Part shown: one piece after another, positions 27,982 to 37,197 of the stretch | Layout of the letters: each line of letters opens with the position of its first letter | Numbering within the stretch: position 1 is the first letter of the stretch | Origin: Wolbachia endosymbiont of Ctenocephalides felis wCfeJ | GTDB lineage: Bacteria > Pseudomonadota > Alphaproteobacteria > Rickettsiales > Anaplasmataceae | Direction of reading: 5' to 3' | Length of the DNA stretch: 64,000 bases | Assembly: GCF_012277315.1 (NCBI RefSeq) | Contig: NZ_CP051157.1 | Span: 62,001 to 126,000, forward strand | Made by a program: the position numbers and the translations under genes | Notes under the pieces: generated by a model | What the model was told of the DNA's origin: nothing | Seen by the model: the letters and a program-made list of their open reading frames with translations, nothing else | Database searches by the model: none

Positions 27982-28935
27982 ATGGTTACATCTTATCAAA
28001 ATTTTATTGGCATTGACATCGGAAAATTTAAAAATGTTGCTGCAGTTTACAACCAAAATTACATTATCAAGTTCGACAATAATGCTGATGGTTGGCAACT
28101 GTTGTTCAAAAAGTTTTCAGATATCTTACCCAATTCTTTGGTAACTTTAGAAAATACAGGCAAATATGAGCTTGATTTATCACATTTTCTTGTTGACAAG
28201 AATATTGCAGTACATCGAGCTAATACTCGAAAAGTAAGAAGTTTTATCTTGTCGCACGGAACTTTAGCAAAGTCTGATAAATCAGATGCGATGGCTCTTG
28301 CTCAATACGGATGTGAACGCCATAGAACTCTCTCTCTATTTGTACCTACGTCAAAAGAACAATCAACTCTAGCTGCACTGTGTCAACGTCGTGATGACAT
28401 TACGCAAATGAGAACTCAGGAAAAGTGTAGACTGGAAGCTCCTGAAAATGACCATACAAGGGAAAGTTGCCAGAAGACCATTGAATTTTTCAATAGTCAA
28501 ATAAACGAACTCAATGACACTATACAAAAAATTATTGATGAAAGCCATGAGCTACAACAACGTCAAAAAATCCTTAAAACAGTTCCTGGAATAGGCAAAA
28601 AGTTATCACAAGATTTTTTGTGTTTAATGCCAGAGCTTGGCTACTTAAGTAGAAAAGAAGTAGCAAGTCTTGCCGGAGTAGCACCTCATCCTAAGGAAAG
28701 TGGTAAAGCTGTTGGTTACCGAAGGATTATGGGCGGTAGAAGTAATGTTCGTTCAAAGCTCTTCATATCAGCCATAGCTGCTACAAAGTCAAAATCTGTA
28801 CTTGGTGCCTTTTATTCTAAGCTTGTTGAAAGTGGTAAGAAGAAGATGGTGGCTATAGCAGCTCTTATGCGTAAAATTATAGTAATTGCTAATGCAAGAC
28901 TTAAAGCAGCAATTACTTCACACAGTAGCAACTGA
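27982..28935 (+). CDS. IS110-family DEDD recombinase (transposase)
   Basis: 317 residues, intact. The N-terminal RuvC-like domain has the DEDD set: Asp12 in IGIDIGK, Glu57 in LENTG, Asp99 and Asp102 in KSDKSDAMALA. A helix-hairpin-helix-like TVPGIGKKL near 200 precedes the C-terminal Tnp domain. There the catalytic-type serine is Ser240 in APHPKESGK, with GYRRIMGGRSNVRS after it. All expected residues are present, so the element may be active. Recombination in this family is guided by an RNA from the element itself. Confidence 0.93.
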   Translation: MVTSYQNFIGIDIGKFKNVAAVYNQNYIIKFDNNADGWQLLFKKFSDILPNSLVTLENTGKYELDLSHFLVDKNIAVHRANTRKVRSFILSHGTLAKSDKSDAMALAQYGCERHRTLSLFVPTSKEQSTLAALCQRRDDITQMRTQEKCRLEAPENDHTRESCQKTIEFFNSQINELNDTIQKIIDESHELQQRQKILKTVPGIGKKLSQDFLCLMPELGYLSRKEVASLAGVAPHPKESGKAVGYRRIMGGRSNVRSKLFISAIAATKSKSVLGAFYSKLVESGKKKMVAIAALMRKIIVIANARLKAAITSHSSN

Positions 28936-28948
28936 AAATGAATATTGT

Positions 28949-28985
28949 GAATAAGTACGTCCACACAAACTTAAAGTACTTATTC
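28949..28985 (+). terminator. Hairpin after the IS110 recombinase
   Basis: GAATAAGTAC (28949-28958) pairs perfectly with GTACTTATTC (28976-28985), 13 nt after the stop. There is no T-run, so it may be a terminator, an end structure of the element, or both. Confidence 0.45.
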
Positions 28986-29229
28986 ATATATTCATTGGCT
29001 TAAGCAGGCAATAGCTGTTTGACATAAAATTCTATTCCTATGACGAATGGGTTTTTATTACCTACATGATTGGGTCAAGTTGCAAAATTACACAAATAAA
29101 AAATTTTTTAAAAAACATAGTTGATACAGGTAACTCGAGAAGGGTTTATCTGAGCACTCGGAACGTAGTGCCTGCTGTTTTGATAGTATAATTTTGTGTT
29201 AAAGCTTACCTGTGCTCTTCCTAATAAAG

Positions 29230-30080
29230 TGAGTTAACGTCACGCGCTGGAATGGCATCCTTTGATAAACATAAGAAACCTCCTATTTTCGATTCTGTAT
29301 AAAAATGAAAATAAGGCTTATCCATTTGCGTGGATGAACATAAGAAACCTCTTATTTTCGATTTTGTATAAAAATGAAAATAAGGCTGGATTCCAGCGTC
29401 ACGCGCTGGAATGACACCCTTCGATGAACACAAGAAATTTCTTATTTTCGATTCTATATAAAAATGAAAATAAGGCTTACCTTATTTGCGTGGATGAACA
29501 TAAGAGAGCTCTTATTTTCGATTTTGCGTAAAAATGAAAATAAGGCTGGATTCCAGCATCAAGCGCTGGAATGACACCCTTCGATGAACACAAGAAATTT
29601 CTTATTTTCGATTCTATATAAAAATGAAAATAAGGCTTATCCATTTGCGTGGATGAACATAAGAAACCTCTTATTTTCGATTTTGTATAAAAATGAAAAT
29701 AAGGCTGGATTCCAGCGTCACGCGCTGGAATGACACCCTTCGATGAACACAAGAAATTTCTTATTTTCGATTCTATATAAAAATGAAAATAAGGCTTACC
29801 TTATTTGCGTGGATGAACATAAGAGAGCTCTTATTTTCGATTTTGCGTAAAAATGAAAATAAGGCTGGATTCCAGCATCAAGCGCTGGAATGACACCCTT
29901 CGATGAACACAAGAAATTTCTTATTTTCGATTCTATATAAAAATGAAAATAAGGCTTACCTTATTTGCGTGGATGAACATAAGAGAGCTCTTATTTTCGA
30001 TTTTGCGTAAAAATGAAAATAAGGCTGGATTCCAGCATCAAGCACTAGAATGATAGGGTTGTAGATTCTAGCGTTACACG
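29230..30080. repeat. Tandem array of about five 160-bp palindrome units
   Basis: The marker TGACACCCTT recurs at 29412, 29572, 29731 and 29891, with a variant near 29253, giving a period of 159-160 bp. Each unit has a type a palindrome and two type c hairpins. Units alternate between TTACC-TTATTTGCG and TATCC-ATTTGCG spacers. Open frames through it (peptides such as HFYTKSKIRG) reflect the repeat period and are not genes. Confidence 0.9.
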
Positions 30081-30085
30081 TTGAA

Positions 30086-30536
30086 ATGACAGAGTTTAAG
30101 AAATTTACTAAATGAGAAAAAAAGGCAAAAGAAACCCCGTTGGTGGCTAATTATTTATATTAACTTTATAAACTGGCGTTTTTTTATTCTAAACGTCTAA
30201 TCTCGCTGCTTTTAAACCGCAACTGATCTAAATTTAAACGTTAAGAAATTTACTAAGCAGAAAAAAAAGGCAAAAGAAACCCTGTTAGCTAGTTATTCAC
30301 TATCTATCTTTTAATCGGCGTTTTTTACTGTTTTAAACGCTTTAACAAGCGCATTTTAGCTTATATAGGTAAAAACCTTGAAAGTTTATTAAAGACATAA
30401 GTGCACATAGTGCAAAAAATTAAACATGAGACGCCAAATACATTGAGTTTTTTGTCATTTTATCTGCACAGACTGAAGATAAATAAATAGCTTCAGCCAC
30501 ATGATAAGCAGACTTTTTGGAAACGTCAAGTGGTTT
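30086..30536 (-). repeat. 430-bp dispersed repeat, copy D (reversed)
   Basis: Reverse complement of copy A, almost identical to copy B. With copy C it flanks the IS110 element and the tandem array in inverted orientation. Confidence 0.85.
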
Positions 30537-30618
30537 TTCAATGCGTTGTTGTGCTAGGGATCTATTTGACATTAGTTGTAGATTGTTAAATAATTAGTTA
30601 CTTTAGAGCTCTTTTAAT

Positions 30619-31167
30619 ATGCTGCGTGTTATTGCAGGGAAGTATCGTGGGAAGAAAATAGCTACAGGCAAGCATTTAGCCGCACGACCAACCATGAGTA
30701 TTGTTCGCGAGGCGGTATTTAATATACTTTCTTCAAAAAAGCCTGTTTACAGTTTGAATGTGCTTGATTTATTCTGTGGCAGTGGTTCTTTTTCATTTGA
30801 AGCGCTTTCTCGTGGTGCTAAACATGCATTTATGGTAGATTCAGACTATTACAATTTGCAATTGCCTAAGAAAACAGCAGAAAATTTTGGAGTTACAGGT
30901 GATGTTACGCTAATTTGCTGCAATGCCAGCGAGTTGCCAAAACCTATTTCTAAGTGTGATGTAGTTTTTATAGATCCACCTTATAATAGTAATTTGGCTC
31001 GCTCAACTTTAGACGGATTAGCCCACTCAGGCTGGCTAAGTGATGATGCACTGATAATTCTAGAGATTAGGAAAAACGAAGATTTTCAGTGCAACAAAAA
31101 TTTTAGTATAGTCTTGGAGCGCACTTACGGCATAGCAAGAATAATTTTTCTTTCCCTATCAACTTAA
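30619..31167 (+). CDS. rsmD: 16S rRNA (guanine-966-N2)-methyltransferase RsmD
   Basis: Methylates G966 of 16S rRNA. 182 residues: MLRVIAGKYRGKKIA at the start, RPTMSIVREAVFNIL, SAM motif LDLFCGSGSFSFEALSRGA and the catalytic DPPY in VVFIDPPYNS. Full length. The stop overlaps the end of the convergent gene at 31164-32426 by 4 nt. Confidence 0.95.
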   Translation: MLRVIAGKYRGKKIATGKHLAARPTMSIVREAVFNILSSKKPVYSLNVLDLFCGSGSFSFEALSRGAKHAFMVDSDYYNLQLPKKTAENFGVTGDVTLICCNASELPKPISKCDVVFIDPPYNSNLARSTLDGLAHSGWLSDDALIILEIRKNEDFQCNKNFSIVLERTYGIARIIFLSLST

Positions 31168-32426
31168 ACTTGCATATATCCTTCATTTTGGGATTTCAAT
31201 GCCTTTAGGGGTTCTAATTTTATGTCTGTCAAGTTTCTAGAAAAAGCACTTCCAATGTAGTCATTTAGATTAAATTTTTTGTTAAGCCCTTTATCTACTA
31301 AATATTCATGTGCATCTTGAATAAATTTATCTTCTATGTCTTCGTGCTTTGTCACACTACCGTTATTCTCATAATGAACTAAATGTTCTTTATAATCGCT
31401 GTGAATATTCTGATTCTTACAAGGAACATTAGGATTATGTTCAAGCACTATATTTCGCCTTAACCTTTCTCCGGATAGATCATCAAGTTTGTTAACAAGT
31501 TGTGCTTCTTCCGGAATTACAGTATCACCTTTCCTGCCAGTAATTAATACAGGACATTTCGTATTCTCTATAATCTTCCGTGCATTAAAATCTAATCCAC
31601 AGCGTGTGAACCAAAAATTCAAGAATTTTGCAGGAAGCCACCTTGTAAAAAAATCTCCTACTCCATGGGGGAAGTTATTAGTTGCATCCTTAAGTGAGCT
31701 ATAAGAGTTACTGTGAATTAGCGTCAAATAAATACCCTGATCTTCAAATCTTTTTAAAACTTCTGCTGCAATTCCTCCTCCAAGAGAGTTAGCATCTAAA
31801 ACTATGTTGTTTGGATCTACGCCATGTACAAGCAACATATTTACCATTGCTACTCCGGCCTGAATTAAATCTTGTCCATTTGTTAAAAAGTTGTACAGAG
31901 CTACAACTTTCTCTTCTTCTAAGAGGAATTCTATAATATCTTCTATATCTTTTTCTAAACTTTGGTTACAAGTCTTTTTTGTAAGTTTTTCTTTATAAAG
32001 CCTTATCCACTCAGGGCTGACTTCATTTTCTAAAAAGTTTTTGATTCTATGTACAACAAACCTTTTTTTAACGAAGTCAAAAAACATCCATAAGCAAAAT
32101 ACAACAAAACATACAGCAGCTAAAATTGATAATACTATTGATGTACAAGCTAACCCTATAAGCACCTTTTTTGGTTTTTGATTCTTATATGCCAAGTATA
32201 GCAGTACGTTAGAAGCAGCAGATAAGATACCAGGAAATAACCACAGCAACACTATTTTTGTACCAAATTTTTTTGCTTCACTCTTCAATTCCTCTTTGAA
32301 GAATTCTGAATTAACGATTCTAGCAAAATAAGGATAGTCAAAATAATATTTAACGAACTTACTTTTTTGCTTCTCGGATACATCTTTAATTGAGCGCATG
32401 AAGCTTAATACATCCAAACATTCCAA
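31164..32426 (-). CDS. Membrane-associated alpha/beta-hydrolase-like protein
   Basis: 420 residues. Two hydrophobic segments lie near 57-80 and 88-116. The C-terminal half looks like an alpha/beta hydrolase: strand and elbow IVLDANSLGGGIAAEVL with Ser214, an acid in TGRKGDTVIPEEA (Asp301), and His342 or His348 in NIHSDYKEHLVHY. Proteins of this shape with two membrane helices before a hydrolase domain occur as secreted or membrane effectors in Legionella-type intracellular bacteria, but I cannot name a family. Function inferred from the fold only. Confidence 0.7.
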   Translation of the reverse strand: MECLDVLSFMRSIKDVSEKQKSKFVKYYFDYPYFARIVNSEFFKEELKSEAKKFGTKIVLLWLFPGILSAASNVLLYLAYKNQKPKKVLIGLACTSIVLSILAAVCFVVFCLWMFFDFVKKRFVVHRIKNFLENEVSPEWIRLYKEKLTKKTCNQSLEKDIEDIIEFLLEEEKVVALYNFLTNGQDLIQAGVAMVNMLLVHGVDPNNIVLDANSLGGGIAAEVLKRFEDQGIYLTLIHSNSYSSLKDATNNFPHGVGDFFTRWLPAKFLNFWFTRCGLDFNARKIIENTKCPVLITGRKGDTVIPEEAQLVNKLDDLSGERLRRNIVLEHNPNVPCKNQNIHSDYKEHLVHYENNGSVTKHEDIEDKFIQDAHEYLVDKGLNKKFNLNDYIGSAFSRNLTDIKLEPLKALKSQNEGYMQV

Positions 32427-32594
32427 AAAAGTTTATTACGTGTTTTTTATTATCTTCTGGTTTGGTATTATTCTTGATATGATAAATAACTTTCATCTTT
32501 TCATTGGCTGATAAATATCCAGTTTATTTTAACATAAAATTTAAAGGAGTCTAGATAACCAGTATAAACGCGAATAACTAATATGATGAAAAGC

Positions 32595-33194
32595 TTACAA
32601 GAAATTTCCTATAATTCCCTTTAAGTGAGTTTTAAACCTTTGAAATGCCATGACGTTGTTGATACGTCTATCAAGGAACGATAGAGTATCTGCAAAACCT
32701 TCTGAATAGTCATTAATGAAAAAGAGCATTGTACTTAGGTATACCCCAGCTAATATTGCCCGTTTTGTGTAGTAATTAAAATCTGTCGATTGATCGTAGA
32801 TGCCATACCAAATTGCACTAACAGTTCTGTACAAGAGTTTACTAGAAAAGTATGTATTCTTTGGCAATATAGAAAATAGTAAAACATTTTTTAAAAATTC
32901 TCTATAATTTGGTAGTTTAGCGTAGTTTGAGAGGCGTATTTGAACAGCTAATTTTACCCGCTCCCGCACTTTCATATCTTCTAAATTGGAGTTTCTGAGT
33001 TTGGTTGCCATTGAACTATTTAAATCCTCTGCTATATACTCCAAAGCACTATATATTCCATTTTGAAATTTGCAAAAGCTATTGGCTAGGTTAAGATCTG
33101 TGCACACTTTCAATAAGGTTTCATCGCTTATCCCCTCAAATGGAATGATTCTAATCAGCTCGTCTACTACTGATTTTATTTTATCTTGTTTCAT
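32595..33194 (-). CDS. COQ9-family ubiquinone biosynthesis protein
   Basis: 199 residues. The COQ9 pattern is clear: RVRERVKLAVQIRLSNY-like helix, LLFSILPKN, SAIWYGIYDQSTDFNYYTKR and ILAGVYLSTMLFFINDYS, then FLDRRINNV. COQ9 is a lipid-binding protein of ubiquinone synthesis that supports COQ7 in eukaryotes and is kept in alphaproteobacteria. It sits 6 nt downstream of murD on the same strand. Also relevant to the quinone pathway here is the ubiG half of 5559-6731. Confidence 0.88.
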   Translation of the reverse strand: MKQDKIKSVVDELIRIIPFEGISDETLLKVCTDLNLANSFCKFQNGIYSALEYIAEDLNSSMATKLRNSNLEDMKVRERVKLAVQIRLSNYAKLPNYREFLKNVLLFSILPKNTYFSSKLLYRTVSAIWYGIYDQSTDFNYYTKRAILAGVYLSTMLFFINDYSEGFADTLSFLDRRINNVMAFQRFKTHLKGIIGNFL

Positions 33195-33200
33195 ACAACA

Positions 33201-34760
33201 TTATACTGAACAGCACATGTAATTGTACCTGAGATTTTCAAACATTCTGCAAAATGTATCACCTCGTTCTTCAAAATTTTTCCACTGATCAAAAGAAGAA
33301 CATGCAGGAGAAAGCAATATCGTTATTTCTTCTTTGCTATTTATGGCCTCTTCGAAAGCCAGTTTAAATGCGTTTTCTAGATTGTAACACTTCATACAAT
33401 CTACTTTATTCCCTATAACATTTGCAAAAGCTTCTGTTGATTCTCCAATTAGAAAAGCTTTTCTAATTCTTGTAAAGTACTTGCTTAGTGACTCTATGCC
33501 ACCTTCTTTACTTCTTCCACCAACAATCCAGTATATGTTACTATAAGACAAAATTGCCTTTTCGCTCGACTGTGCATTAGTTGCTTTGCTATCATTCACA
33601 AAAAGGACATTTGCTATTTTGCCGAGTAGTTCATTTCTATGTTTTAATCCTGGAAAGGATTTGACTCCATCGATAATGGTGTTGTTATCTATTTTAAGCA
33701 GCTTACATACGGCATATGCGGCTGCTATGTTTTCCGCGTTGGATGTTAAGTTTATTTTCACGTTACTTAGATCACCGTTGTCATCCCAGTGCCTGACACT
33801 GGGATCTATGCTTCTTGTTTTCTGGGTCCCAGTACCCCTTTTGTCATTCCAGCGCGTGACGCTGGAATCCAGAGATTTTAATTGTAAACTTGGAGCTGGT
33901 CTTACGTTAAATAAACATTTTTGATATGAAAAACTGGATCCCAGTGTCGGAGCACTGGGATGACACCCTATTGATGGACTTAAATCACAATCTTCGTATA
34001 GTTGTGTGTCAAAGCACTGCGATGACAAAAAAGGTAACATCGAAGCTGAGATTGGAATCTTATTTCCAGTGAATTTATTGAATATATCAGCGGTAATTTT
34101 GTTATCACATCCTATCACAGCAATTTCACTACCGTTTATCAGTTTTGATTTAGTTGCTATGTAATTTTCCATACTTCCATGTCTGTCTATGTGGTCTGGT
34201 GTGATGTTTAGTAATATTGCAATGTCCACGTTAATTTCATTCATCAGCTCCAATTGAAAAGAGGAGAACTCAATTACATAAATTTCTGCGTCTCTTTCTA
34301 GATCCAAAACAGGAACACCTAAATTTCCACCAATAGCTACTTTTTTTCCTGCAAATTTTAATACGTGCCCTATTAGTGACACAGTAGTTGACTTGCCATT
34401 TGTTCCTGCGACGCCTATTACCTTCTGATTTGCAGTTTTAGTTTCAAGAAATAGCTCGATATCCGATTTTATTTTGCAATCAATGCTTTTTGCAAGTTTC
34501 ACTATCCAATGCGGCGTTGGATATGAAATTGGCACTCCAGGGCTTAAAATCAACGTTCTTATTTCATGCCAATTATATTCTTTAGGATGAATAAAATTAC
34601 ACTCCCGATACACCATTTTTGCATCTGCTATTTGCTCTTCGTTATCATCCCACGCATATATTCTTGCACTGCTCTTCATTAGAGCATTAATGACAGACAA
34701 ACCAGTTTTGCCAAGACCAAAAATCGCAACATTTTGATTTTTGTATTTATTCAGTTGCAT
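33201..34760 (-). CDS. murD: UDP-N-acetylmuramoylalanine-D-glutamate ligase with palindrome-derived insertion
   Basis: Adds D-Glu in the lipid II peptide. 519 residues from the ATG at 34760, which gives the family start NVAIFGLGKTGLSV; an ATG at 34820 adds a non-conserved leader. P-loop GVAGTNGKSTTVSLIGH near 120-135, EFSSFQLE, NITPDHIDRHGS, and C-terminal FVNDSKATNAQSSEKAI and YWIVGGRSKEGG. Residues about 242-327 are encoded by several palindromes (nt about 33780-34035), between ISASMLPF and NVKINLTSNAEN. Without them the length matches usual MurD (about 435-440). Wolbachia is known to make lipid II despite lacking a conventional thick wall. Confidence 0.94.
   Translation of the reverse strand: MQLNKYKNQNVAIFGLGKTGLSVINALMKSSARIYAWDDNEEQIADAKMVYRECNFIHPKEYNWHEIRTLILSPGVPISYPTPHWIVKLAKSIDCKIKSDIELFLETKTANQKVIGVAGTNGKSTTVSLIGHVLKFAGKKVAIGGNLGVPVLDLERDAEIYVIEFSSFQLELMNEINVDIAILLNITPDHIDRHGSMENYIATKSKLINGSEIAVIGCDNKITADIFNKFTGNKIPISASMLPFLSSQCFDTQLYEDCDLSPSIGCHPSAPTLGSSFSYQKCLFNVRPAPSLQLKSLDSSVTRWNDKRGTGTQKTRSIDPSVRHWDDNGDLSNVKINLTSNAENIAAAYAVCKLLKIDNNTIIDGVKSFPGLKHRNELLGKIANVLFVNDSKATNAQSSEKAILSYSNIYWIVGGRSKEGGIESLSKYFTRIRKAFLIGESTEAFANVIGNKVDCMKCYNLENAFKLAFEEAINSKEEITILLSPACSSFDQWKNFEERGDTFCRMFENLRYNYMCCSV
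33780..34035. repeat. Palindrome set inside murD
   Basis: It contains a type b palindrome (33783-33811), a type b half (about 33824-33836), a type a palindrome (33844-33871), another type b (33934-33964) and a degenerate one (about 34005-34026). They give some 85 extra codons, the largest insertion in this window. Confidence 0.9.
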
Positions 34761-34880
34761 TACTTGTTTTCGGAAGATGTTATATAAATTCTTAATAGTA
34801 TTAACGTAAAGAATTTGCAAATGTTAATTATTGCCTGTAAGATATGGGGAAATTAGTAAGGATTTTAATAGGAAAATAAT

Positions 34881-35240
34881 ATGCCATCTGTTACTTTTAT
34901 TTTACCTGATGGAAGTAAGAAAAGCTATGAGGCTGCAGAGGGGGAAACTCTGCTTAACTTAGCTCACAGGAGTGATCCAGATTTGCTTGAAGGTGCATGT
35001 GAAGGTTCTCTTGCCTGCTCTACATGCCATGTAATCGTTGATCCAAAATTTTATGATGCTGTAGAAATGTATAATCCCATATCTGATGAGGAAAATGATA
35101 TGTTGGATCTAGCTTTTGGCTTGACAGAGACATCAAGGCTTGGATGCCAAATAAAAATTACAAAAGATATTGATGGTTTGTGTGTAACCATACCAAGAGG
35201 AACAAGAAACATATCGCTCGATAAACAAGGGAATGATTAG
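34881..35240 (+). CDS. fdx: [2Fe-2S] ferredoxin, adrenodoxin type
   Basis: 119 residues. Cluster ligands are Cys40, Cys46 and Cys49 in GACEGSLACSTCHVIV, and Cys89 in RLGCQIK. DEENDMLDLAFGLTETSRLGC is the adrenodoxin/Isc ferredoxin signature (split here into DEENDMLDLAFG and LTETSRLGC). It donates electrons in Fe-S cluster assembly. It is followed two bases after the stop by a DUF2125-like gene, so they form a transcription unit with ccmH. Confidence 0.95.
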   Translation: MPSVTFILPDGSKKSYEAAEGETLLNLAHRSDPDLLEGACEGSLACSTCHVIVDPKFYDAVEMYNPISDEENDMLDLAFGLTETSRLGCQIKITKDIDGLCVTIPRGTRNISLDKQGND

Positions 35241-35242
35241 CT

Positions 35243-36301
35243 GTGCGTAAGGTTTTCATCTATATTACTATCTTTTTACTTTTGTTTATTCCTACGGCTT
35301 ATAGTGGTTTTTGGTATTTTTCTGCATGTAAAACAAAAAATCTTTTAGCTGAGACAATACTATATGTTAACGACGAGAAATTCGATATTTCATATGACTT
35401 TAGCGGATTCCCTTCTAGCATAAATTTTCGCGTGACAAATCCAAAGTTTTCCAATGAGCAATTAACTATCTCATCCGAAGCTTTAGTGATAAAAAACAGA
35501 TTATTAGATAAATCAATATATATCTATGTACCAAGCAATAAAATCAATATTACTGTTCATGGCAACGGGACAAAGAATATAAAATGTTACACAAACAATA
35601 ACAATCACTTTGTTGTTAAACTAAACGATTTACCATCTTCGCTAAGGTTTGACAGAAATAGTACCATGATAGATTATATAAACACACTTCGTTACGAAGA
35701 TTATGGATTAAAATGTGATGTTTCACCTGATTCAGAAAGTCAACAGGGTATTGTAACCGAAGTGAATGGCAAAAGCAATTACATTCAATTTTACCTAGAT
35801 AAAGAACTTAGTGGAAATGCTAAGCTAGAATTTGATTTTTATACTTATCGGTATAAAAATACTGCAAATCCTGAAAGTTACCTTAGTGTTGACACTAAAT
35901 TTGACTGCGAATTTGTAAACCACATCTCAGCTTCCAGAATTAATTTCAACATAGAAAAATTTTTAGTTCAGAGTAATAATTTCTCCCTTACTGCAGACGG
36001 TGGAATAAACAATTACAATCTGGTTACATCTTCATTTAAAGACAAAATTGACGTGGTCATATCAAATTATCAAAAATTGATCTCGTTTGTGACTGGCGAA
36101 AAAAATCACTCGAAAGCCTCGGATGCGCTTGAAAAATTAATATCTTCCTTGTCAGAGAAAACAACTGACGACAGCATTCAATTTTCAATAAAATACAACG
36201 ATGATGTAGGGTCAAGTTTTATTGGAAAGTTATCTGCTACTGATTTTATGAACCAACTAAGTCAAATCACCGAGCTAACCGAGAATGAAAGCAGTAGTTA
36301 G
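35243..36301 (+). CDS. DUF2125-like exported protein
   Basis: 352 residues starting at GTG (35243). An N-terminal hydrophobic helix (about 4-24, VFIYITIFLLLFIPTAYSG) is a signal anchor. A long beta-rich region then follows with patterns such as DISYDFSGFPSSINFRV and NPKFSNEQLTI, typical of alphaproteobacterial DUF2125 proteins, whose function is not established. The GTG start is supported by the tight spacing after fdx. Its 3' end overlaps ccmH by 17 nt, so translation is probably coupled. Confidence 0.75.
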   Translation: MRKVFIYITIFLLLFIPTAYSGFWYFSACKTKNLLAETILYVNDEKFDISYDFSGFPSSINFRVTNPKFSNEQLTISSEALVIKNRLLDKSIYIYVPSNKINITVHGNGTKNIKCYTNNNNHFVVKLNDLPSSLRFDRNSTMIDYINTLRYEDYGLKCDVSPDSESQQGIVTEVNGKSNYIQFYLDKELSGNAKLEFDFYTYRYKNTANPESYLSVDTKFDCEFVNHISASRINFNIEKFLVQSNNFSLTADGGINNYNLVTSSFKDKIDVVISNYQKLISFVTGEKNHSKASDALEKLISSLSEKTTDDSIQFSIKYNDDVGSSFIGKLSATDFMNQLSQITELTENESSS

Positions 36302-36665
36302 CTTGCTTTTTACATTGACATTCCACTTAAGCATAAACGCTTTTACTTTGGATGATAAGCTCATAGATAAAAGTATGGAAAAGCGAGCAACTAATTTATT
36401 TGAAATAATAAAGTGTCCAATATGTTCTGGTGAGTCATTATCTGAATCCGAGTCTAAGATTGCACGCGATATGCGCAAGACGATTCGTAAAAAAATTAGT
36501 GATGGGTATACTGACGAGCAAATAATCTCAGAGCTAAAAAATTCTTACGGCGACTCAATTATAATTGTTCCACCTGTCAAATCTAGTACTTACGTTTTAT
36601 GGTTTATTCCACTTATAATTCTACCAACAGGATATTTTATGATACGAAAGTATACCCAGTATTGA
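36285..36665 (+). CDS. ccmH: Cytochrome c biogenesis protein CcmH
   Basis: 126 residues. A signal peptide (about 1-20) is followed by the CcmH domain with redox-active Cys44 and Cys47 in IIKCPICSGESLSES. DMRKTIRKKISDGYTDEQI follows, and then a C-terminal membrane helix (about 103-120). It reduces apocytochrome c before heme attachment in system I. Short form without the C-terminal TPR (CcmI) part, as in most alphaproteobacteria. Its start lies inside the upstream gene. Confidence 0.92.
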   Translation: MKAVVSLLFTLTFHLSINAFTLDDKLIDKSMEKRATNLFEIIKCPICSGESLSESESKIARDMRKTIRKKISDGYTDEQIISELKNSYGDSIIIVPPVKSSTYVLWFIPLIILPTGYFMIRKYTQY

Positions 36666-36801
36666 ACTCCATTTTCCATTGGGTTCTACTAGGCATACTT
36701 AATTTTTACAGTGAATTGCAAATAAAAAGACAGAAAAATTGATAGTCTTTCTTCTTTCGTGATTAATAGATTTATAATGTAATTGAGCTTAAATATTCAG
36801 T

Positions 36802-37197
36802 ATGAAAGGCTTCTTACGGAATTTATTATACCATCTTTTGTCATCTCAGTGCTTGATACTGAAATCCATATCTTTTTTTTTCTGGATTCCAGCGTCGTGC
36901 GCTGGAATGACACCAAAAGAGTATTGTCACTCAAACAGTAGTTGTACAAAGATCCTGCTAATTTTACTACTGGTTCTATTTCCACTTTTAGCGTTGCCTA
37001 TAGGTGCAGGAGGTGCCAAAGAAAGCTGTGACTATGAATATTACCCTAAGCTAGATCATCACTCTGCGGATGAGTTATGCACTATAAAGCGAAATTATTA
37101 CAGATACGGTAAAGAACTGAAAATGTTGGCGGACAATAGGATAAAAGAAATAATAGAAATTGTTTCAAGTGCTAATAATAAAGCTGGTGATTTATAA
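36802..37197 (+). CDS. Orphan small membrane protein carrying a palindrome-derived segment
   Basis: 131 residues, no family recognised. Residues about 14-37 come from palindromes at 36840-36914 (peptide tail [10 protein letters not shown]). A hydrophobic helix (about 52-68, [17 protein letters not shown]) precedes a short charged domain with [18 protein letters not shown]. As the element lies before the membrane helix, the original start may have been different. The last 6 nt overlap the convergent fumC end. Coding is supported by the post-helix region, but only moderately. Confidence 0.55.
   Translation: MKGFLRNLLYHLLSSQCLILKSISFFFWIPASCAGMTPKEYCHSNSSCTKILLILLLVLFPLLALPIGAGGAKESCDYEYYPKLDHHSADELCTIKRNYYRYGKELKMLADNRIKEIIEIVSSANNKAGDL
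36840..36914. repeat. Palindromes (types b and a) in the orphan gene's N-terminal codons
   Basis: A degenerate type b element (about 36841-36867) is followed by a type a element (36884-36912) in the order seen inside ribD and addB. Confidence 0.75.

Larger units (their letters stand above)
27700..28990 (+). mobile_element. IS110-family insertion sequence (ends approximate)
   Basis: A full-length recombinase frame (27982-28935) is preceded by about 250 nt of structured non-coding sequence and followed by a strong inverted repeat. IS110 elements lack long terminal inverted repeats, so exact ends cannot be set without an empty site. An extended -10 (TGCTATAAT, 27700-27708) lies near the left end. 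Confidence 0.65.

Noticed and set aside
29221-29752. Two reverse-strand frames in the tandem array with repeated peptides
   Set aside because: The repetition follows the DNA period of 160 bp; both strands are open and no start signal is present.
29230-30080. CRISPR array
   Set aside because: Units of 160 bp have no unique spacers and no cas genes are nearby; the repeats are palindrome blocks found elsewhere.
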